Source of the DNA: Anaerolineales bacterium
GTDB taxonomy: Bacteria; Chloroflexota; Anaerolineae; Anaerolineales; Villigracilaceae
NCBI GenBank assembly: GCA_023382595.1
Contig: JAHDWB010000001.1
Location: forward strand, 248,001 to 312,000
Length of the DNA: 64,000 nt
Direction: 5' to 3'
Below the pieces are notes generated by a model. The model was not told the DNA's origin, made no database searches, and worked only from the letters and a program-made list of their open reading frames with translations. A program made the translations under genes and the position numbers. Positions 46,161-55,360 of this stretch are shown in pieces. How positions within the stretch are numbered: the stretch's first letter is position 1; each line of letters opens with the position of its first letter.

Positions 46161-46195
46161 AAAGGACTTCGGAGATCACACCGAAGTCCTTTTTT
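46161..46195. terminator. Bidirectional intrinsic terminator
   Basis: AAAGGACTTCGG and CCGAAGTCCTTT form a 12-bp stem with an 8-base loop; T runs occur on both strands. It separates the convergent NUDIX and C11 peptidase genes. Confidence 0.88.
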
Positions 46196-46203
46196 GTTCG
46201 ATC

Positions 46204-48354
46204 TTACGGTTCAAATTGATAGGTGAAGTATTCGTAGGCTTCTTTCAAGTTGCCGTCGAAGTCGGTGGCGTAAAATCCGACAGCATATTCGCCGTCCACC
46301 GGGTAGCGGGCTTCAAACCAGAAACCCTGCTCGCCATAGGTGAAGACTGTGCCGCCCAATGAGTAATCAAAATACGGCTCGTTGTTCTCGTCGAAATAAT
46401 ACGCCTGTACATAATCTTCAAACTGGTCGCCGATCTGCGGGGTGATACCCACCACAGAGGAAATACCATCGCCATCGGGGTCGGGGAAGGCATAGACGTT
46501 CAGGAGATTGCCGTTGGGGTCGAAGACCAGTTTTGCTTCCACGGGTGTGCCGCCCACCGGTGTATATTGTCCGTACAGGGAGTAGGTTGTTACACCCTCT
46601 GCGCTCAGGTATTCATCCGGCTCGAACAGGGAGAACTCTTCGTTGACGCCATCTTTCAGCACCCACAGGGTTGGCTCCCATTCGTGCGTGACCTGGATCG
46701 GGCTGGGACCGAAATCGGGCATGTTCATGCCGCCTACGGTCATGGTCTCCGGCGCGATGATGAAGTATTCATCAGCAAACCAGTAAGCATCCGCATCCGG
46801 GTTGTAGAACATCAGGATGAAATAGATATAGGACACATTTCCGGTGATGGTGGTGGAAAGTGTGAGGGTTTCGTCACCCGTAATGAGGGTATCCGAGAGT
46901 TGGATGGGCGCCACAACCAAATCAGATGCGCCGGGCGGAACCAATTCGGCGGTGCGGTTTGGAACGAATGCCTGTCCCTCCTGAGGGACGTATGCCTGTC
47001 CCAGATAATGATAGGCAAGGAATTCATCCCAGGATGACTGTGTCAGAAAATAACCGGCATCGTCCGCGTAGCGGATCGACAGGCGGCCGCTCAACTCCGT
47101 AAGGTCATAGATCTCAGAGATCGGGAAGTACATGGAGATGCCGTTCGAGCCAGCCATGCGCGCGCCGTATTTTTCTGCAACCACAGCGGCATCAATGGCG
47201 GACTTCAATTGCTGATAGGATTGTGTAATGGCGGGGTCATTGGTAGTCGCCATGATCTCGGCAAAGTTGGAAAGGTCAATGTAGGGGGACGGCTTATTGA
47301 CATCGAAGATGGTGTAATAACTGCGGGTGTATTGGCGTCCCTGCGCCACCCACTCCTGATTGACGTTGGTCAGCGTGGTCGTGAACTGGTTCATGGCTCG
47401 GATCACATCCGGGATGCGCGCGCTCTCGATGGCGGTCAGCGTGGTATCGGCTTCCATGTCCGCGATCTCTGCCGGAGAGCGGAAGATGGACAGGGCGACA
47501 TCCTCCACAATATAGGAGGAAACAATGTGCTGTGACAAAGCGCGTCCATCCGCAGATGGGTTTTGGACGAGTCGTTCCAGCCAGCCAGCGTATGCCCAGC
47601 CCGGCGACGGTTCCACTTCCTGCGAGGCGACCATGTAGTTGGTATAGGGATACAGCGAACCGTAGACTTCGATCATGCCCATCAAACAGGCATCAAAACC
47701 AAGCAGTTCGATCTTCTGTCCGCCCATACGGGATTGGATTTCAGAGATGGCATAGGTGATCTCCGGCAAACTCATGTGACCGCCGGAATCCAGATCAGTC
47801 CAGCCGGGTGCCCAGCCCGCGCCATGATCGGACATGATCAGGGCATATTTCTTGGCAGGATAATTCTGCATCGCCCAGGCGGCGAAGTCTATCAGGGTTT
47901 GCGGGTCGCTCATGTTCGCTTCCCCGATGTACCCAACCACCGGGGAGGTGATGCTCCCGAGGTCATCATCCCGTGTAACGTAGAAACGACGCGTATCGGT
48001 CCAATTCCCGTCACCGTCGAAGCCGCCGGCGGCGCGATCCAGTTGCACAACAATATTCACCTGTGGGGTCGAGCCGATCACTTCCATTTCGTTGACGTCG
48101 AACCAGATGGAGCCTTCCAGAACTTCATCATCCGCGTCGGCATAGACGATGATGGTCCATTCGGGAAGGTTGGACGTATCCGCAGGGATAACGGACTGCG
48201 GCTGCTCCTGCTGGGGCATGGACGGAACCGGCACATCCCCGCCGAACATCGAAGCCCCATAAAAATAAAGCGCTATTGCGGCACAGCATACACATGCCAG
48301 ACAAATAACAAGAATTCCAATAAATACCGGGATGCCTATCTTTGCATTGTTCAT
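46204..48354 (-). CDS. Clostripain-family (C11) cysteine peptidase, membrane-anchored
   Basis: A 716-residue protein from ATG 48354 (GGAGG 5 bases upstream). A membrane segment (GIPVFIGILVICLACVCC) precedes the peptidase domain: WTIIVYADADDEVLEG, catalytic His in MSDHGAGW (about 177) and catalytic Cys in GFDACLMGMIEV (about 223). The region after residue 450 is beta-rich and probably forms accessory domains; it includes YFDENNEPYFDYS. The peptidase cleaves after basic residues in characterised members; targets are unknown here. It is predicted to act outside the cytoplasm. Confidence 0.9.
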   Translation of the reverse strand: MNNAKIGIPVFIGILVICLACVCCAAIALYFYGASMFGGDVPVPSMPQQEQPQSVIPADTSNLPEWTIIVYADADDEVLEGSIWFDVNEMEVIGSTPQVNIVVQLDRAAGGFDGDGNWTDTRRFYVTRDDDLGSITSPVVGYIGEANMSDPQTLIDFAAWAMQNYPAKKYALIMSDHGAGWAPGWTDLDSGGHMSLPEITYAISEIQSRMGGQKIELLGFDACLMGMIEVYGSLYPYTNYMVASQEVEPSPGWAYAGWLERLVQNPSADGRALSQHIVSSYIVEDVALSIFRSPAEIADMEADTTLTAIESARIPDVIRAMNQFTTTLTNVNQEWVAQGRQYTRSYYTIFDVNKPSPYIDLSNFAEIMATTNDPAITQSYQQLKSAIDAAVVAEKYGARMAGSNGISMYFPISEIYDLTELSGRLSIRYADDAGYFLTQSSWDEFLAYHYLGQAYVPQEGQAFVPNRTAELVPPGASDLVVAPIQLSDTLITGDETLTLSTTITGNVSYIYFILMFYNPDADAYWFADEYFIIAPETMTVGGMNMPDFGPSPIQVTHEWEPTLWVLKDGVNEEFSLFEPDEYLSAEGVTTYSLYGQYTPVGGTPVEAKLVFDPNGNLLNVYAFPDPDGDGISSVVGITPQIGDQFEDYVQAYYFDENNEPYFDYSLGGTVFTYGEQGFWFEARYPVDGEYAVGFYATDFDGNLKEAYEYFTYQFEP

Positions 48355-48373
48355 TACAGCCTCCAATTATTCA

Positions 48374-48404
48374 CGCGCTTTTTCGCCCGGGGCGAAAAAG
48401 CGCG
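48374..48404. repeat. Perfect GC-capped hairpin in C11 peptidase leader
   Basis: CGCGCTTTTTCGCC and GGCGAAAAAGCGCG face each other around a short loop. On the minus strand it lies between the promoter and the GGAGG of the peptidase gene and is not followed by a U run. It may stabilise the leader or bind a regulator. Confidence 0.5.
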
Positions 48405-48425
48405 CTCCTCCGTGTCAATTCCAAA

Positions 48426-48455
48426 ATGATAGCATAGTTAAAGAATAGACAGCAA
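48426..48455 (-). promoter_or_regulatory. Promoter of C11 peptidase gene
   Basis: TTGCTG (48450-48455), 18 bases, TATCAT (48426-48431) on the minus strand, divergent from the glycine operon promoter. Confidence 0.6.
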
Positions 48456-48489
48456 GTGAACCTATGTCCTATTTCATGACGTTTTTCCC

Positions 48490-48518
48490 TTGACTCTCGC
48501 CCCCCTAGAATTTAGAAT
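48490..48518 (+). promoter_or_regulatory. Sigma-70-type promoter of glycine cleavage operon
   Basis: TTGACT (48490-48495), 17 bases, TAGAAT (48513-48518). The predicted start near 48525 is just before the tandem glycine aptamers. Confidence 0.75.
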
Positions 48519-48535
48519 TTGTATTACAACTTAAC

Positions 48536-48795
48536 GGATGACAGGGAAGAGATCCCAAAGCGATAAGCGAAGGACGCCGAAGGTGCAAATCTGGAACAGG
48601 CGAACCCAGATGAAACTCTCAGGCAAAAGGACCCTGCATTTGTATCACTCTGGAAAATTCCCATTCCGGGATACCGACGGTGTAAAGTTAGTCGAACGGT
48701 CATATGTTTGAACAGTCCGGTGGTCAAAGCCAATGAACCACAGGACGGGAGACAAACCGACGAAACGACTATCCCAATCTCTCAGGTTCCATTAC
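48536..48795 (+). ncRNA. Tandem glycine riboswitch
   Basis: Two glycine aptamers stand in series. Aptamer 1 (to about 48640) has GACAGGGAAGAGAUCCC, CGCCGAAGGUGCAAA and AACUCUCAGGCAAAAGGACC. Aptamer 2 (about 48650-48795) has a longer variable arm, CGGGAGACAAACCGACG and AAUCUCUCAGGUUCC. The intrinsic terminator at 48799-48832 follows. Glycine binding is expected to allow readthrough into gcvH-gcvPA-gcvPB, so glycine is degraded only when in excess. Confidence 0.93.
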
Positions 48796-48798
48796 AGA

Positions 48799-48832
48799 GG
48801 ACGCGCGGTTATAAAACCGCGTGTCCTTTTTT
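48799..48832 (+). terminator. Glycine riboswitch terminator
   Basis: GGACGCGCGGTT, loop ATAA, AACCGCGTGTCC and then TTTTTT. It sits between aptamer 2 and the gcvH ribosome-binding site. Confidence 0.88.
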
Positions 48833-48862
48833 GATTCGCCAAACCCAAAAAGGAGACAAACA

Positions 48863-49240
48863 ATGAACGCCCCTTCCAATCTTAAGTACACCAAATCCGA
48901 TGAATGGTTCGACCCCGCCTCAGGCGCAGCCGGGATCACTGACTACGCCCAAAGCCAACTCTCCGATATCGTCTTCGTGGAGATCCTCGTGGAGGAAGGC
49001 GAGGATGTTGAAGTCGGCAAGCCGATCGCTTCGGTCGAATCGGTCAAAGCCTCGGCGGAGATCTACTCGCCCGCGGCTGGAAAAGTCAGCGCAGTGAACA
49101 AGGGACTTTCCGATGCGCCCGAGACCCTCAACACCGATCCGTTCGGCGAAGGCTGGATGATCAAGGTCGAAGGCGGCGCGGCTGGAGAAGTGATGGACGC
49201 CGCTGAGTATGAAAAGTATTGCGAGGGACGCTCCCATTAA
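48863..49240 (+). CDS. gcvH: Glycine cleavage system H protein
   Basis: A 125-residue lipoyl carrier. It starts MNAPSNLKYTKSDEWFDP; the lipoylated lysine is Lys62 in ASVESVKASAEIYSP. It shuttles the aminomethyl group between P, T and L proteins. AAGGAG lies 8 bases before the ATG. It is first in the riboswitch-controlled operon. Confidence 0.97.
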   Translation: MNAPSNLKYTKSDEWFDPASGAAGITDYAQSQLSDIVFVEILVEEGEDVEVGKPIASVESVKASAEIYSPAAGKVSAVNKGLSDAPETLNTDPFGEGWMIKVEGGAAGEVMDAAEYEKYCEGRSH

Positions 49241-49284
49241 TTAGTAAGGGCGGGTTGCCCCCGCCTCTACAATTCGAGGTAAAT

Positions 49285-50631
49285 ATGACCTATATCCCGA
49301 TTTCACCCGCAGAACGGGATGCGATGCTGAAGACCGTCGGCGTAAAATCGCTGGACGATCTCTTCGATGCGGTCCCTGCAAAACATCGCTTCCCCAAACT
49401 TGACCTTCCCCCCGCACTGACCGAAATGGAAGCCGCCGCCCACCTTGCGGATATGGCATCCAGCAACGAGAACGTGCGCGAACATCTCATCTCCTTCCTC
49501 GGCGCAGGCGCATACAATCATTACGTCCCATCCGTTGTGGATCACATGCTGCGGCGCGGCGAGTTCTACACCGCTTACACACCATACCAGCCGGAAATTT
49601 CACAAGGCACCCTGCAAGCCATCTTCGAATATCAATCGTTGATGACCAACCTGACCGGCATGGATGTCTCCAACGCCTCGCACTACGACGGCGCGACCGC
49701 CACCGCCGAAGCAGTCAACCTCGCCTATGCTCAATTCCGCGGCAAACGCAGGAAGATCGTCATCTCCCCCACCGTGCATCCGCAGTACCGCGAAGTCATC
49801 CGCACGTACTCACAAGGCATGGGACTGGAAGAAGCTGGGGATGACCCATCAGCAGACCTCGAGGTCGGTCCCGAAGCGCTGACATCCCTGATCGACGATA
49901 ACACCATGCTCGTCATCGTGCAATATCCCGATTTCTTCGGGCGCATCCACGACTACACCAAGCTCATCGAAGACGCACACGCCAAAGGCTCGCTCGTGTG
50001 TATCGTTGCAAATCCCACCGCGTTGATCATGCTCAAATCGCCCGGCGATATGGGCGCGGACATCGTCGTCGGCGAAGCGCAGCCGTTCGGCATCCCGCTC
50101 TGGTATGGCGGACCGTATCTCGGCTTCTTCACTACGCGCAAATCCTACGTCCACAAAATGGCGGGACGCCTGGTCGGCGAAACCGTTGACAACCGCGGAC
50201 AGCGTTCCTACGTGTTGACGCTCACCGCGCGCGAGCAGCACATCAAACGCGAACGCGCCACTTCGAATATTTGCACGAACCAGGGCTTGCTCGCGCTGGC
50301 ATCCGCCGTGTACATGTCCACGCTCGGCAAACAGGGATTGCAGGAAGTGGCGAACCTGTGCTATCAAAAAGCGCATTACGCCGCGGGCGAACTCAGCAAG
50401 ATCGACGGCTTCGGTCTGTGCTTCATGGAGCCATTCTTCCACGAGTTCGTCCTGTGCACGCCCAAGCCTGCGGGCGAGGTCAACCAATACCTGCTCGACA
50501 ACGGCATCCTCGGCGGCTACGACCTCAGCAAGGATTACCCCGCGCTTCAAAACCACATCCTCGTCGCTGTGACCGAAATGAACAGCAAGGATGAGCTCGA
50601 CACGCTCGTCGAAGTGCTGAAGGAGATGTAG
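49285..50631 (+). CDS. gcvPA: Glycine dehydrogenase (decarboxylating) subunit 1
   Basis: A 448-residue alpha subunit of the split P protein. It has FLGAGAYNHYVPSVVDHML, YTPYQPEISQGTLQAIFEYQ and NASHYDGATATAEAV, all typical of GcvPA. With GcvPB it decarboxylates glycine and loads aminomethyl onto GcvH. The ATG at 49285 has GAGGT nearby and starts the family homology MTYIPISPAERDAML. A small GC-rich repeat lies in the 44-base gap to gcvH. Confidence 0.97.
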   Translation: MTYIPISPAERDAMLKTVGVKSLDDLFDAVPAKHRFPKLDLPPALTEMEAAAHLADMASSNENVREHLISFLGAGAYNHYVPSVVDHMLRRGEFYTAYTPYQPEISQGTLQAIFEYQSLMTNLTGMDVSNASHYDGATATAEAVNLAYAQFRGKRRKIVISPTVHPQYREVIRTYSQGMGLEEAGDDPSADLEVGPEALTSLIDDNTMLVIVQYPDFFGRIHDYTKLIEDAHAKGSLVCIVANPTALIMLKSPGDMGADIVVGEAQPFGIPLWYGGPYLGFFTTRKSYVHKMAGRLVGETVDNRGQRSYVLTLTAREQHIKRERATSNICTNQGLLALASAVYMSTLGKQGLQEVANLCYQKAHYAAGELSKIDGFGLCFMEPFFHEFVLCTPKPAGEVNQYLLDNGILGGYDLSKDYPALQNHILVAVTEMNSKDELDTLVEVLKEM

Positions 50632-50633
50632 AC

Positions 50634-52121
50634 ATGGCAACCATAGTCGAACCCACCATTTTTGAACTCTCCTCCCCGGGGCGGCGCGGCGTGACCATGC
50701 CCGCTTCCGACGTGCCCGAAACTGCCCTGCCTCCCAAAGAGTTGTTGCGCTCCGAGCTACCCCTGCCCGAACTCGCCGAAGTGGACGTGGTGCGCCACTA
50801 TATGAAACTCTCCAGTTTCAACTACTCGGTGGACAGCGGCTTCTATCCTTTGGGTTCCTGTACCATGAAATACAACCCGAAGATCAACGAAGACACCTGC
50901 CGCCTGCCGGGTTATCTCTTCACGCACCCGTTGCAACCGATCGAAACCGTGCAAGGCAACCTGGCGCTGATGTACGAAATGCAGGAATGGCTCAAGGAGA
51001 TCAGCGGTTTTGCCGGTGTGACCCTTCAGCCTGCCGCCGGTGCGCACGGCGAATTTACCGGCGTGCTGATGATGGCGGCGTATCACAAATCTCGCGGCGA
51101 CAACAAACGCACCAAGATGCTCATCCCCGATGCCGCGCATGGCACCAACCCCGCCTCGGTCGGCATGTTGGGCTTCACCGTCGTCACCATTCCATCCGAT
51201 TCGCGCGGCAATGTGGACTTGAAAGCGCTCGAAGCCGCCTGTGACGATACCGTCGTCGGTATGATGCTCACCAACCCGAACACGCTCGGCATGTTCGACG
51301 AGAACATCGAGAAAGTGATCGGACTGGTGCATGGATGCGGCGGCTTGATGTACGGCGACGGCGCAAACCTGAACGCCCTGCTCGGCATCGTCCGCCCCGG
51401 CGATCTCGGCTTCGACGTGATGCACTTTAACCTGCACAAGACCTTCTCCGTCCCGCACGGCGGCGGCGGACCCGGTTCCGGTCCCGTCGGTGTCGGTCCC
51501 GTCCTCGTGGACTTCCTGCCCGCGCCACTGGTTGGCATCGTCGAAGAAGGCGATGACGACATGGCTCCACTATACGGCTTCGTCACGCCTGAGAAATCCA
51601 TCGGGCGCATGAAAGCCTTCCACGGTCACTTCGGCGGCGGACTTGTCCGCTCTTACACCTACATCGCCATGCACGGACCGGACGGCTTGAAGGATATCGC
51701 CCAGTACGCGGTGCTGAACGCCAATTACCTGCAGGCAAAACTGCGCGGCACATACAAGATCCCGTTCGACCGCATCTGTATGCATGAGTTTGTGGCAGAA
51801 GGTCGCTTCGAAGGCAGTGACATCCGCGCGCTGGATATTTCCAAACGCCTGATGGACTACGGCTTCCACCCGCCCACAAACTACTTCCCGCTGATCGTGT
51901 CCGAGGCGCTGATGATCGAGCCGACCGAGACCGAGAACAAGGATACGCTCGATGCCTTCGCCGACGCGTTGATCAAGATCGCGGAAGAAGCCAAATCCCA
52001 GCCCGACCTGCTCCACAATGCGCCCAGCACCACACGCTTCGGCCGCATGGACGAGGTCAAAGCGGCAAGGGAACTTGTCCTCTGCTGCTGGCTGCCTGAG
52101 GGGTATGATCTGGAAGCGTAA
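50634..52121 (+). CDS. gcvPB: Glycine dehydrogenase (decarboxylating) subunit 2
   Basis: A 495-residue PLP subunit. PLP lysine is Lys269 in HFNLHKTFSVPHGGGGPGSG; other family motifs are FYPLGSCTMKYNPKINED and PDAAHGTNPASVGMLGF. It begins 2 bases after the gcvPA stop, as expected for coupled subunits. The T protein gene (gcvT) that completes the system is not in this window. Confidence 0.97.
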   Translation: MATIVEPTIFELSSPGRRGVTMPASDVPETALPPKELLRSELPLPELAEVDVVRHYMKLSSFNYSVDSGFYPLGSCTMKYNPKINEDTCRLPGYLFTHPLQPIETVQGNLALMYEMQEWLKEISGFAGVTLQPAAGAHGEFTGVLMMAAYHKSRGDNKRTKMLIPDAAHGTNPASVGMLGFTVVTIPSDSRGNVDLKALEAACDDTVVGMMLTNPNTLGMFDENIEKVIGLVHGCGGLMYGDGANLNALLGIVRPGDLGFDVMHFNLHKTFSVPHGGGGPGSGPVGVGPVLVDFLPAPLVGIVEEGDDDMAPLYGFVTPEKSIGRMKAFHGHFGGGLVRSYTYIAMHGPDGLKDIAQYAVLNANYLQAKLRGTYKIPFDRICMHEFVAEGRFEGSDIRALDISKRLMDYGFHPPTNYFPLIVSEALMIEPTETENKDTLDAFADALIKIAEEAKSQPDLLHNAPSTTRFGRMDEVKAARELVLCCWLPEGYDLEA

Positions 52122-52150
52122 GTCAGTGACCAGTTATCAGTGAACAGTGA

Positions 52151-52185
52151 AGCCTCGGAGCGTAAATGTTCCGAGGCTTTTGTTT
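52151..52185 (+). terminator. Intrinsic terminator of gcv operon
   Basis: AGCCTCGGA and TCCGAGGCT with an 11-base loop, then TTTGTTTGC T-rich tract. TATAAT within 52189-52195 may be the -10 box of the next gene. Confidence 0.8.
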
Positions 52186-52232
52186 GCTTTATAATCCGCA
52201 CACAACTCTTTGCCCTGATCGGAGACCCGTCC

Positions 52233-52739
52233 ATGCCCCATCCACTTGTCCTTCAATTACGATTTACCCGCAGTGAATTCCTGCGCGGCATCAAAGGCGT
52301 CACTGAAAAGGAAGGCGTCAAGCGCTTTCTGCCGATGAATTCCATCAGTTGGAACGTCGGGCATCTCGCCTGGCAGGAACAGCGTTATTTTCTATCCTAC
52401 GCGCAGGGAGTCACCCTTTTCCCGGAGATCGCCCGGGATTTTACCAACGGCGCCCCCGCCAGCACGCCGCCGTTGAATGAGATCCTGTCAGCATGGAATG
52501 CGATCATCAAAGCCGCCGACCCATGGCTGGACACATTGACATCGAAGAAGCTCGAGAAAAACGTCGTCAGCAATGGGAAGGAAATCCAACGCACATATGG
52601 CAACCTGCTGCAACGCACCATCTACCATTATTGGTATCACTTGGGCGAGAACATGGCGATCCGACAAAATCTGGGACACAAAAAACTGCCCCAATTCGTC
52701 GGCGGCATTGACCGCAAAGCGCCGTATCGTCCGGGATGA
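52233..52739 (+). CDS. DinB-like four-helix protein
   Basis: A 168-residue protein from the ATG at 52233 (GGAG 11 bases upstream). Helices carry the DinB/YfiT metal-site pattern: SISWNVGHLAWQEQRY (first His), then YGNLLQRTIYHYWYHLGE with two more His near the C-terminus. Members bind a divalent metal and include thiol transferases and damage-inducible proteins; the activity here is unknown. A second DinB-like gene follows 21 bases later, suggesting a duplicated or cooperating pair. Confidence 0.78.
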   Translation: MPHPLVLQLRFTRSEFLRGIKGVTEKEGVKRFLPMNSISWNVGHLAWQEQRYFLSYAQGVTLFPEIARDFTNGAPASTPPLNEILSAWNAIIKAADPWLDTLTSKKLEKNVVSNGKEIQRTYGNLLQRTIYHYWYHLGENMAIRQNLGHKKLPQFVGGIDRKAPYRPG

Positions 52740-52760
52740 CAGTTTTATAAGGAAATCCAC

Positions 52761-53300
52761 ATGCTGCCCATTCAGTCAAAACCTGAGATCATTGCCGCAC
52801 TGCATGATTCGAACCAGCGCGCGCAATCGTGGTTTTCCGCCATCCCTGTGCAGGATTACTTTACGCGGCAGGGCGAAGTCTGGTCCGCGTCGGATAATGT
52901 CGACCATATGATCAAGGCGGTCAAGCCGATCGCCAAAGCCTTGAAACTGCCGAAGATCGCGCTGCAATCCGTATTTGGAAAAGTGGAAAGAGCATCGAAA
53001 ACCTATGAAGAGATCTGCCAGATCTACCGCGGCGAGATCGCAAAAGGCGTCAAAGCCTCGGGGCGTTTTCTGCCAGGGGAAGATGTCCCCAATGCAGATC
53101 TGGTAGCGGTCAAAGAACAGCAATTACAGCAACTTGCAAAAGCGATGGAAGACCTCGTCTCCGCCTGTGAGCAGTGGGACGAAACGGCGCTCGACCAATA
53201 CCAACTTCCCCATCCCGTCATCGGGAACTTGACCGTCCGCGAGATGTTATTCTTCACGATCCATCACAATCTGCGACATGCCAGCCGGGAGGGGGATTAA
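52761..53300 (+). CDS. DinB superfamily protein
   Basis: A 179-residue DinB_2 protein. The first His is in WSASDNVDHMIKAVKPI and the last pair in FFTIHHNLRHASREGD, a common ending for this family. There is no signal peptide. It is cotranscribed with the previous DinB-like gene (21-base gap, AAGGAAA before the ATG). Sequence identity between the two is low, so they probably diverged long ago. Confidence 0.82.
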   Translation: MLPIQSKPEIIAALHDSNQRAQSWFSAIPVQDYFTRQGEVWSASDNVDHMIKAVKPIAKALKLPKIALQSVFGKVERASKTYEEICQIYRGEIAKGVKASGRFLPGEDVPNADLVAVKEQQLQQLAKAMEDLVSACEQWDETALDQYQLPHPVIGNLTVREMLFFTIHHNLRHASREGD

Positions 53301-53416
53301 GTTTGTATTTTTCAATAATTTAAGCTATCTCGACACGCGGCGCGGGGTTATAATACGCAACATTCCAACACCAGAGGCATATCCCTTCTGGAACACCAAA
53401 CTTAATGGAGAGAGTT

Positions 53417-54220
53417 ATGCTTAACAAGCTATTATTCCACCGATTCCCAAACCTTAAGAGCCTGCTCACACGCCTGCAATACGAGTTCATCTCCGCGCTC
53501 AACGTCAAACGGGATGTGATCTTCATGAACTTTGGGTACACCGCCCACCATCAGGGACATGAGCCGATCCCGCTCGATCCTGATGATGAGATCCACCGCT
53601 ATCCGCTGCAGTTGTATCATTACGTCGCCAAACATGTGGACTGGGAAAATGCCGACGCGTTGGAAGTCAGCTCCGGGCGGGGTGGAGGCGCGAACTTCAT
53701 CATGCGGTATTTCAAGCCGCGCTCCTACACCGGTGTGGATTTCTCCGCGCGTGCCATCGATTTCTGCCGCGAGCAATACGATGTGGACGGACTCAAATTC
53801 CAGCACGGCAATGCCGAGGCGCTAACCTTCCCCGAGAATTCCTTCGATGTGGTCGTCAACGTCGAGGCGTCGCTGTATTACCCGAACATCAAAAAGTTCT
53901 TCCAGCATGTAAAGCGCATTCTCAAACCCGGCGGGCACTTCCTTTACACCGACCTGCGCTACGAAGAGAAGGTGGCGGACTGGCACGCGCAGATCGAAGC
54001 GATGGGATTGAAACTCATCAAAAAGGAAGATATCACGGAGAACGTGCTGAAAGCCATGGAACTGGACCGCGAACGGCGCATCTGGCTGGTCAATACCTAT
54101 ATTCCTGCTATCTTGCGAAAGCAGTTCCTGCACTTTGCGGGCTTGTCGCCCAACTCTCCCAACGCCCTGCCCCACCTCGACAACCGCCGGTATTGGTATT
54201 TTGTCCTGCAAAAGGCATAA
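53417..54220 (+). CDS. Class I SAM-dependent methyltransferase
   Basis: A 267-residue protein from ATG 53417 (GGAGAGAG just upstream). Rossmann motifs: DALEVSSGRGGGANFI (motif I), YTGVDFSARAIDFC (II), HGNAEALTFPENSFDVVV (III) and RILKPGGHFLYTDL (post-motif). It resembles methyltransferases acting on lipids or polyketides (phthiotriol-type), but the substrate is not known. TATAAT (53348-53353) lies upstream with a leader of about 60 bases. Confidence 0.85.
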   Translation: MLNKLLFHRFPNLKSLLTRLQYEFISALNVKRDVIFMNFGYTAHHQGHEPIPLDPDDEIHRYPLQLYHYVAKHVDWENADALEVSSGRGGGANFIMRYFKPRSYTGVDFSARAIDFCREQYDVDGLKFQHGNAEALTFPENSFDVVVNVEASLYYPNIKKFFQHVKRILKPGGHFLYTDLRYEEKVADWHAQIEAMGLKLIKKEDITENVLKAMELDRERRIWLVNTYIPAILRKQFLHFAGLSPNSPNALPHLDNRRYWYFVLQKA

Positions 54221-54234
54221 CGGAAATCACAACA

Positions 54235-54266
54235 AAAAGATGCGCCGCGCGGTGCATCTTTTTGTT
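54235..54266 (+). terminator. Intrinsic terminator
   Basis: CAAAAAGATGC, GC-rich loop, GCATCTTTTTG; the plus strand ends in TTTTTGTTC. It closes the methyltransferase gene. Confidence 0.8.
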
Positions 54267-54304
54267 CATCAAAACAGCATATAATCATAATTCGAGAGAG
54301 TAAC

Positions 54305-55288
54305 ATGAAAAGGATATTTCACCTAATCAAAGGTTTTTTTCGCCGAATTAATCGCTTGTATCATTTTTTCGTACATTTGATTTTTGATACAAGCAACGAG
54401 TTTCTTAACCCTGACTTACAAGATGCTATTCGCGAGAATTTACTTTACCTTCGCTTCGCCCCTCCCGGGCACTACTATTCACCCATACCATCAATATCCC
54501 AATTAAAAGCAAAGGAGAAAAAAATTTTTGAAGAAAAGAAACCGCTGCCAAAGGGAATTAAACTTAACAGCCACATTATGTTGGATTACCTGAAGCAGTT
54601 CCAAGCCTTCTATCCTGAATTCAACTTTTCAGAACAAAAATCATCCTCATCATATCGTTTTTGGATGGACAATGGCATCTACTCGCGGGGAGATGCCATT
54701 GTGCTCTACTCCATGATGCGCCATTTAAAGCCGTCAAAAATAATAGAAGCAGGTTCGGGAATGTCTTCCTGCTTAATGCTGGATGTCAATGAGTTTTTTC
54801 TAGACAATAGGGTTCAATTAACATTCGTTGATCCATATCCAGATCGACTATTGTCGTTGATCCACCCTGGAGATGAAACAAAAATCCAACTCGTCTCCGA
54901 AAATCTCCAAGATACAGACCTAAGCATCTATGCTGAACTAGAGGAAAACGACATTGCATTTTTCGACTCAACACACGTCAGCAAATGCGACAGCGATGTT
55001 AACTTTATCTTCTTCGAAATACTACCCATCCTGAAACCTGGCGTGTATATTCACTTCCACGATATCTTCTATCCTTTCGAATATCCCAAACAGTGGCTCC
55101 TTGAAATTGGAGCTGCCTGGAACGAAATTTATCTACTAAGGGCTTTCTTAGAATTCAATGATCTTTTTGAAATCTCATTTTTCAGCGATTACATGACCAC
55201 CTTTCACCGAGGTCAATTAGAAGATGCGATTCCAAGGTTTTTAGATGGTCCCGGAGGCAGTATTTGGCTAAAGAAAATCAGCGATTAG
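54305..55288 (+). CDS. Methyltransferase-like protein (Methyltransf_24 type), AT-rich
   Basis: A 327-residue protein with a C-terminal class I methyltransferase-like domain: KPSKIIEAGSGMSSCLMLDV (motif I), LTFVDPYPDRLLSL (II), IAFFDSTHVSKCDSD and GVYIHFHDIFYPFEYP (the last with a metal-type D/H pattern seen in Methyltransf_24). The N-terminal 100 residues are basic and without known domain. Base composition is clearly more AT-rich than both neighbours, pointing to transfer. Such proteins are often found in surface-polysaccharide clusters, which are not present here. Confidence 0.7.
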   Translation: MKRIFHLIKGFFRRINRLYHFFVHLIFDTSNEFLNPDLQDAIRENLLYLRFAPPGHYYSPIPSISQLKAKEKKIFEEKKPLPKGIKLNSHIMLDYLKQFQAFYPEFNFSEQKSSSSYRFWMDNGIYSRGDAIVLYSMMRHLKPSKIIEAGSGMSSCLMLDVNEFFLDNRVQLTFVDPYPDRLLSLIHPGDETKIQLVSENLQDTDLSIYAELEENDIAFFDSTHVSKCDSDVNFIFFEILPILKPGVYIHFHDIFYPFEYPKQWLLEIGAAWNEIYLLRAFLEFNDLFEISFFSDYMTTFHRGQLEDAIPRFLDGPGGSIWLKKISD

Positions 55289-55360
55289 ATTGCGAACAGC
55301 AATTCTGCATAACAAAAACACGTTTGTTTTACATTGAATATCAAAGTGCCAGGAGAAAAA

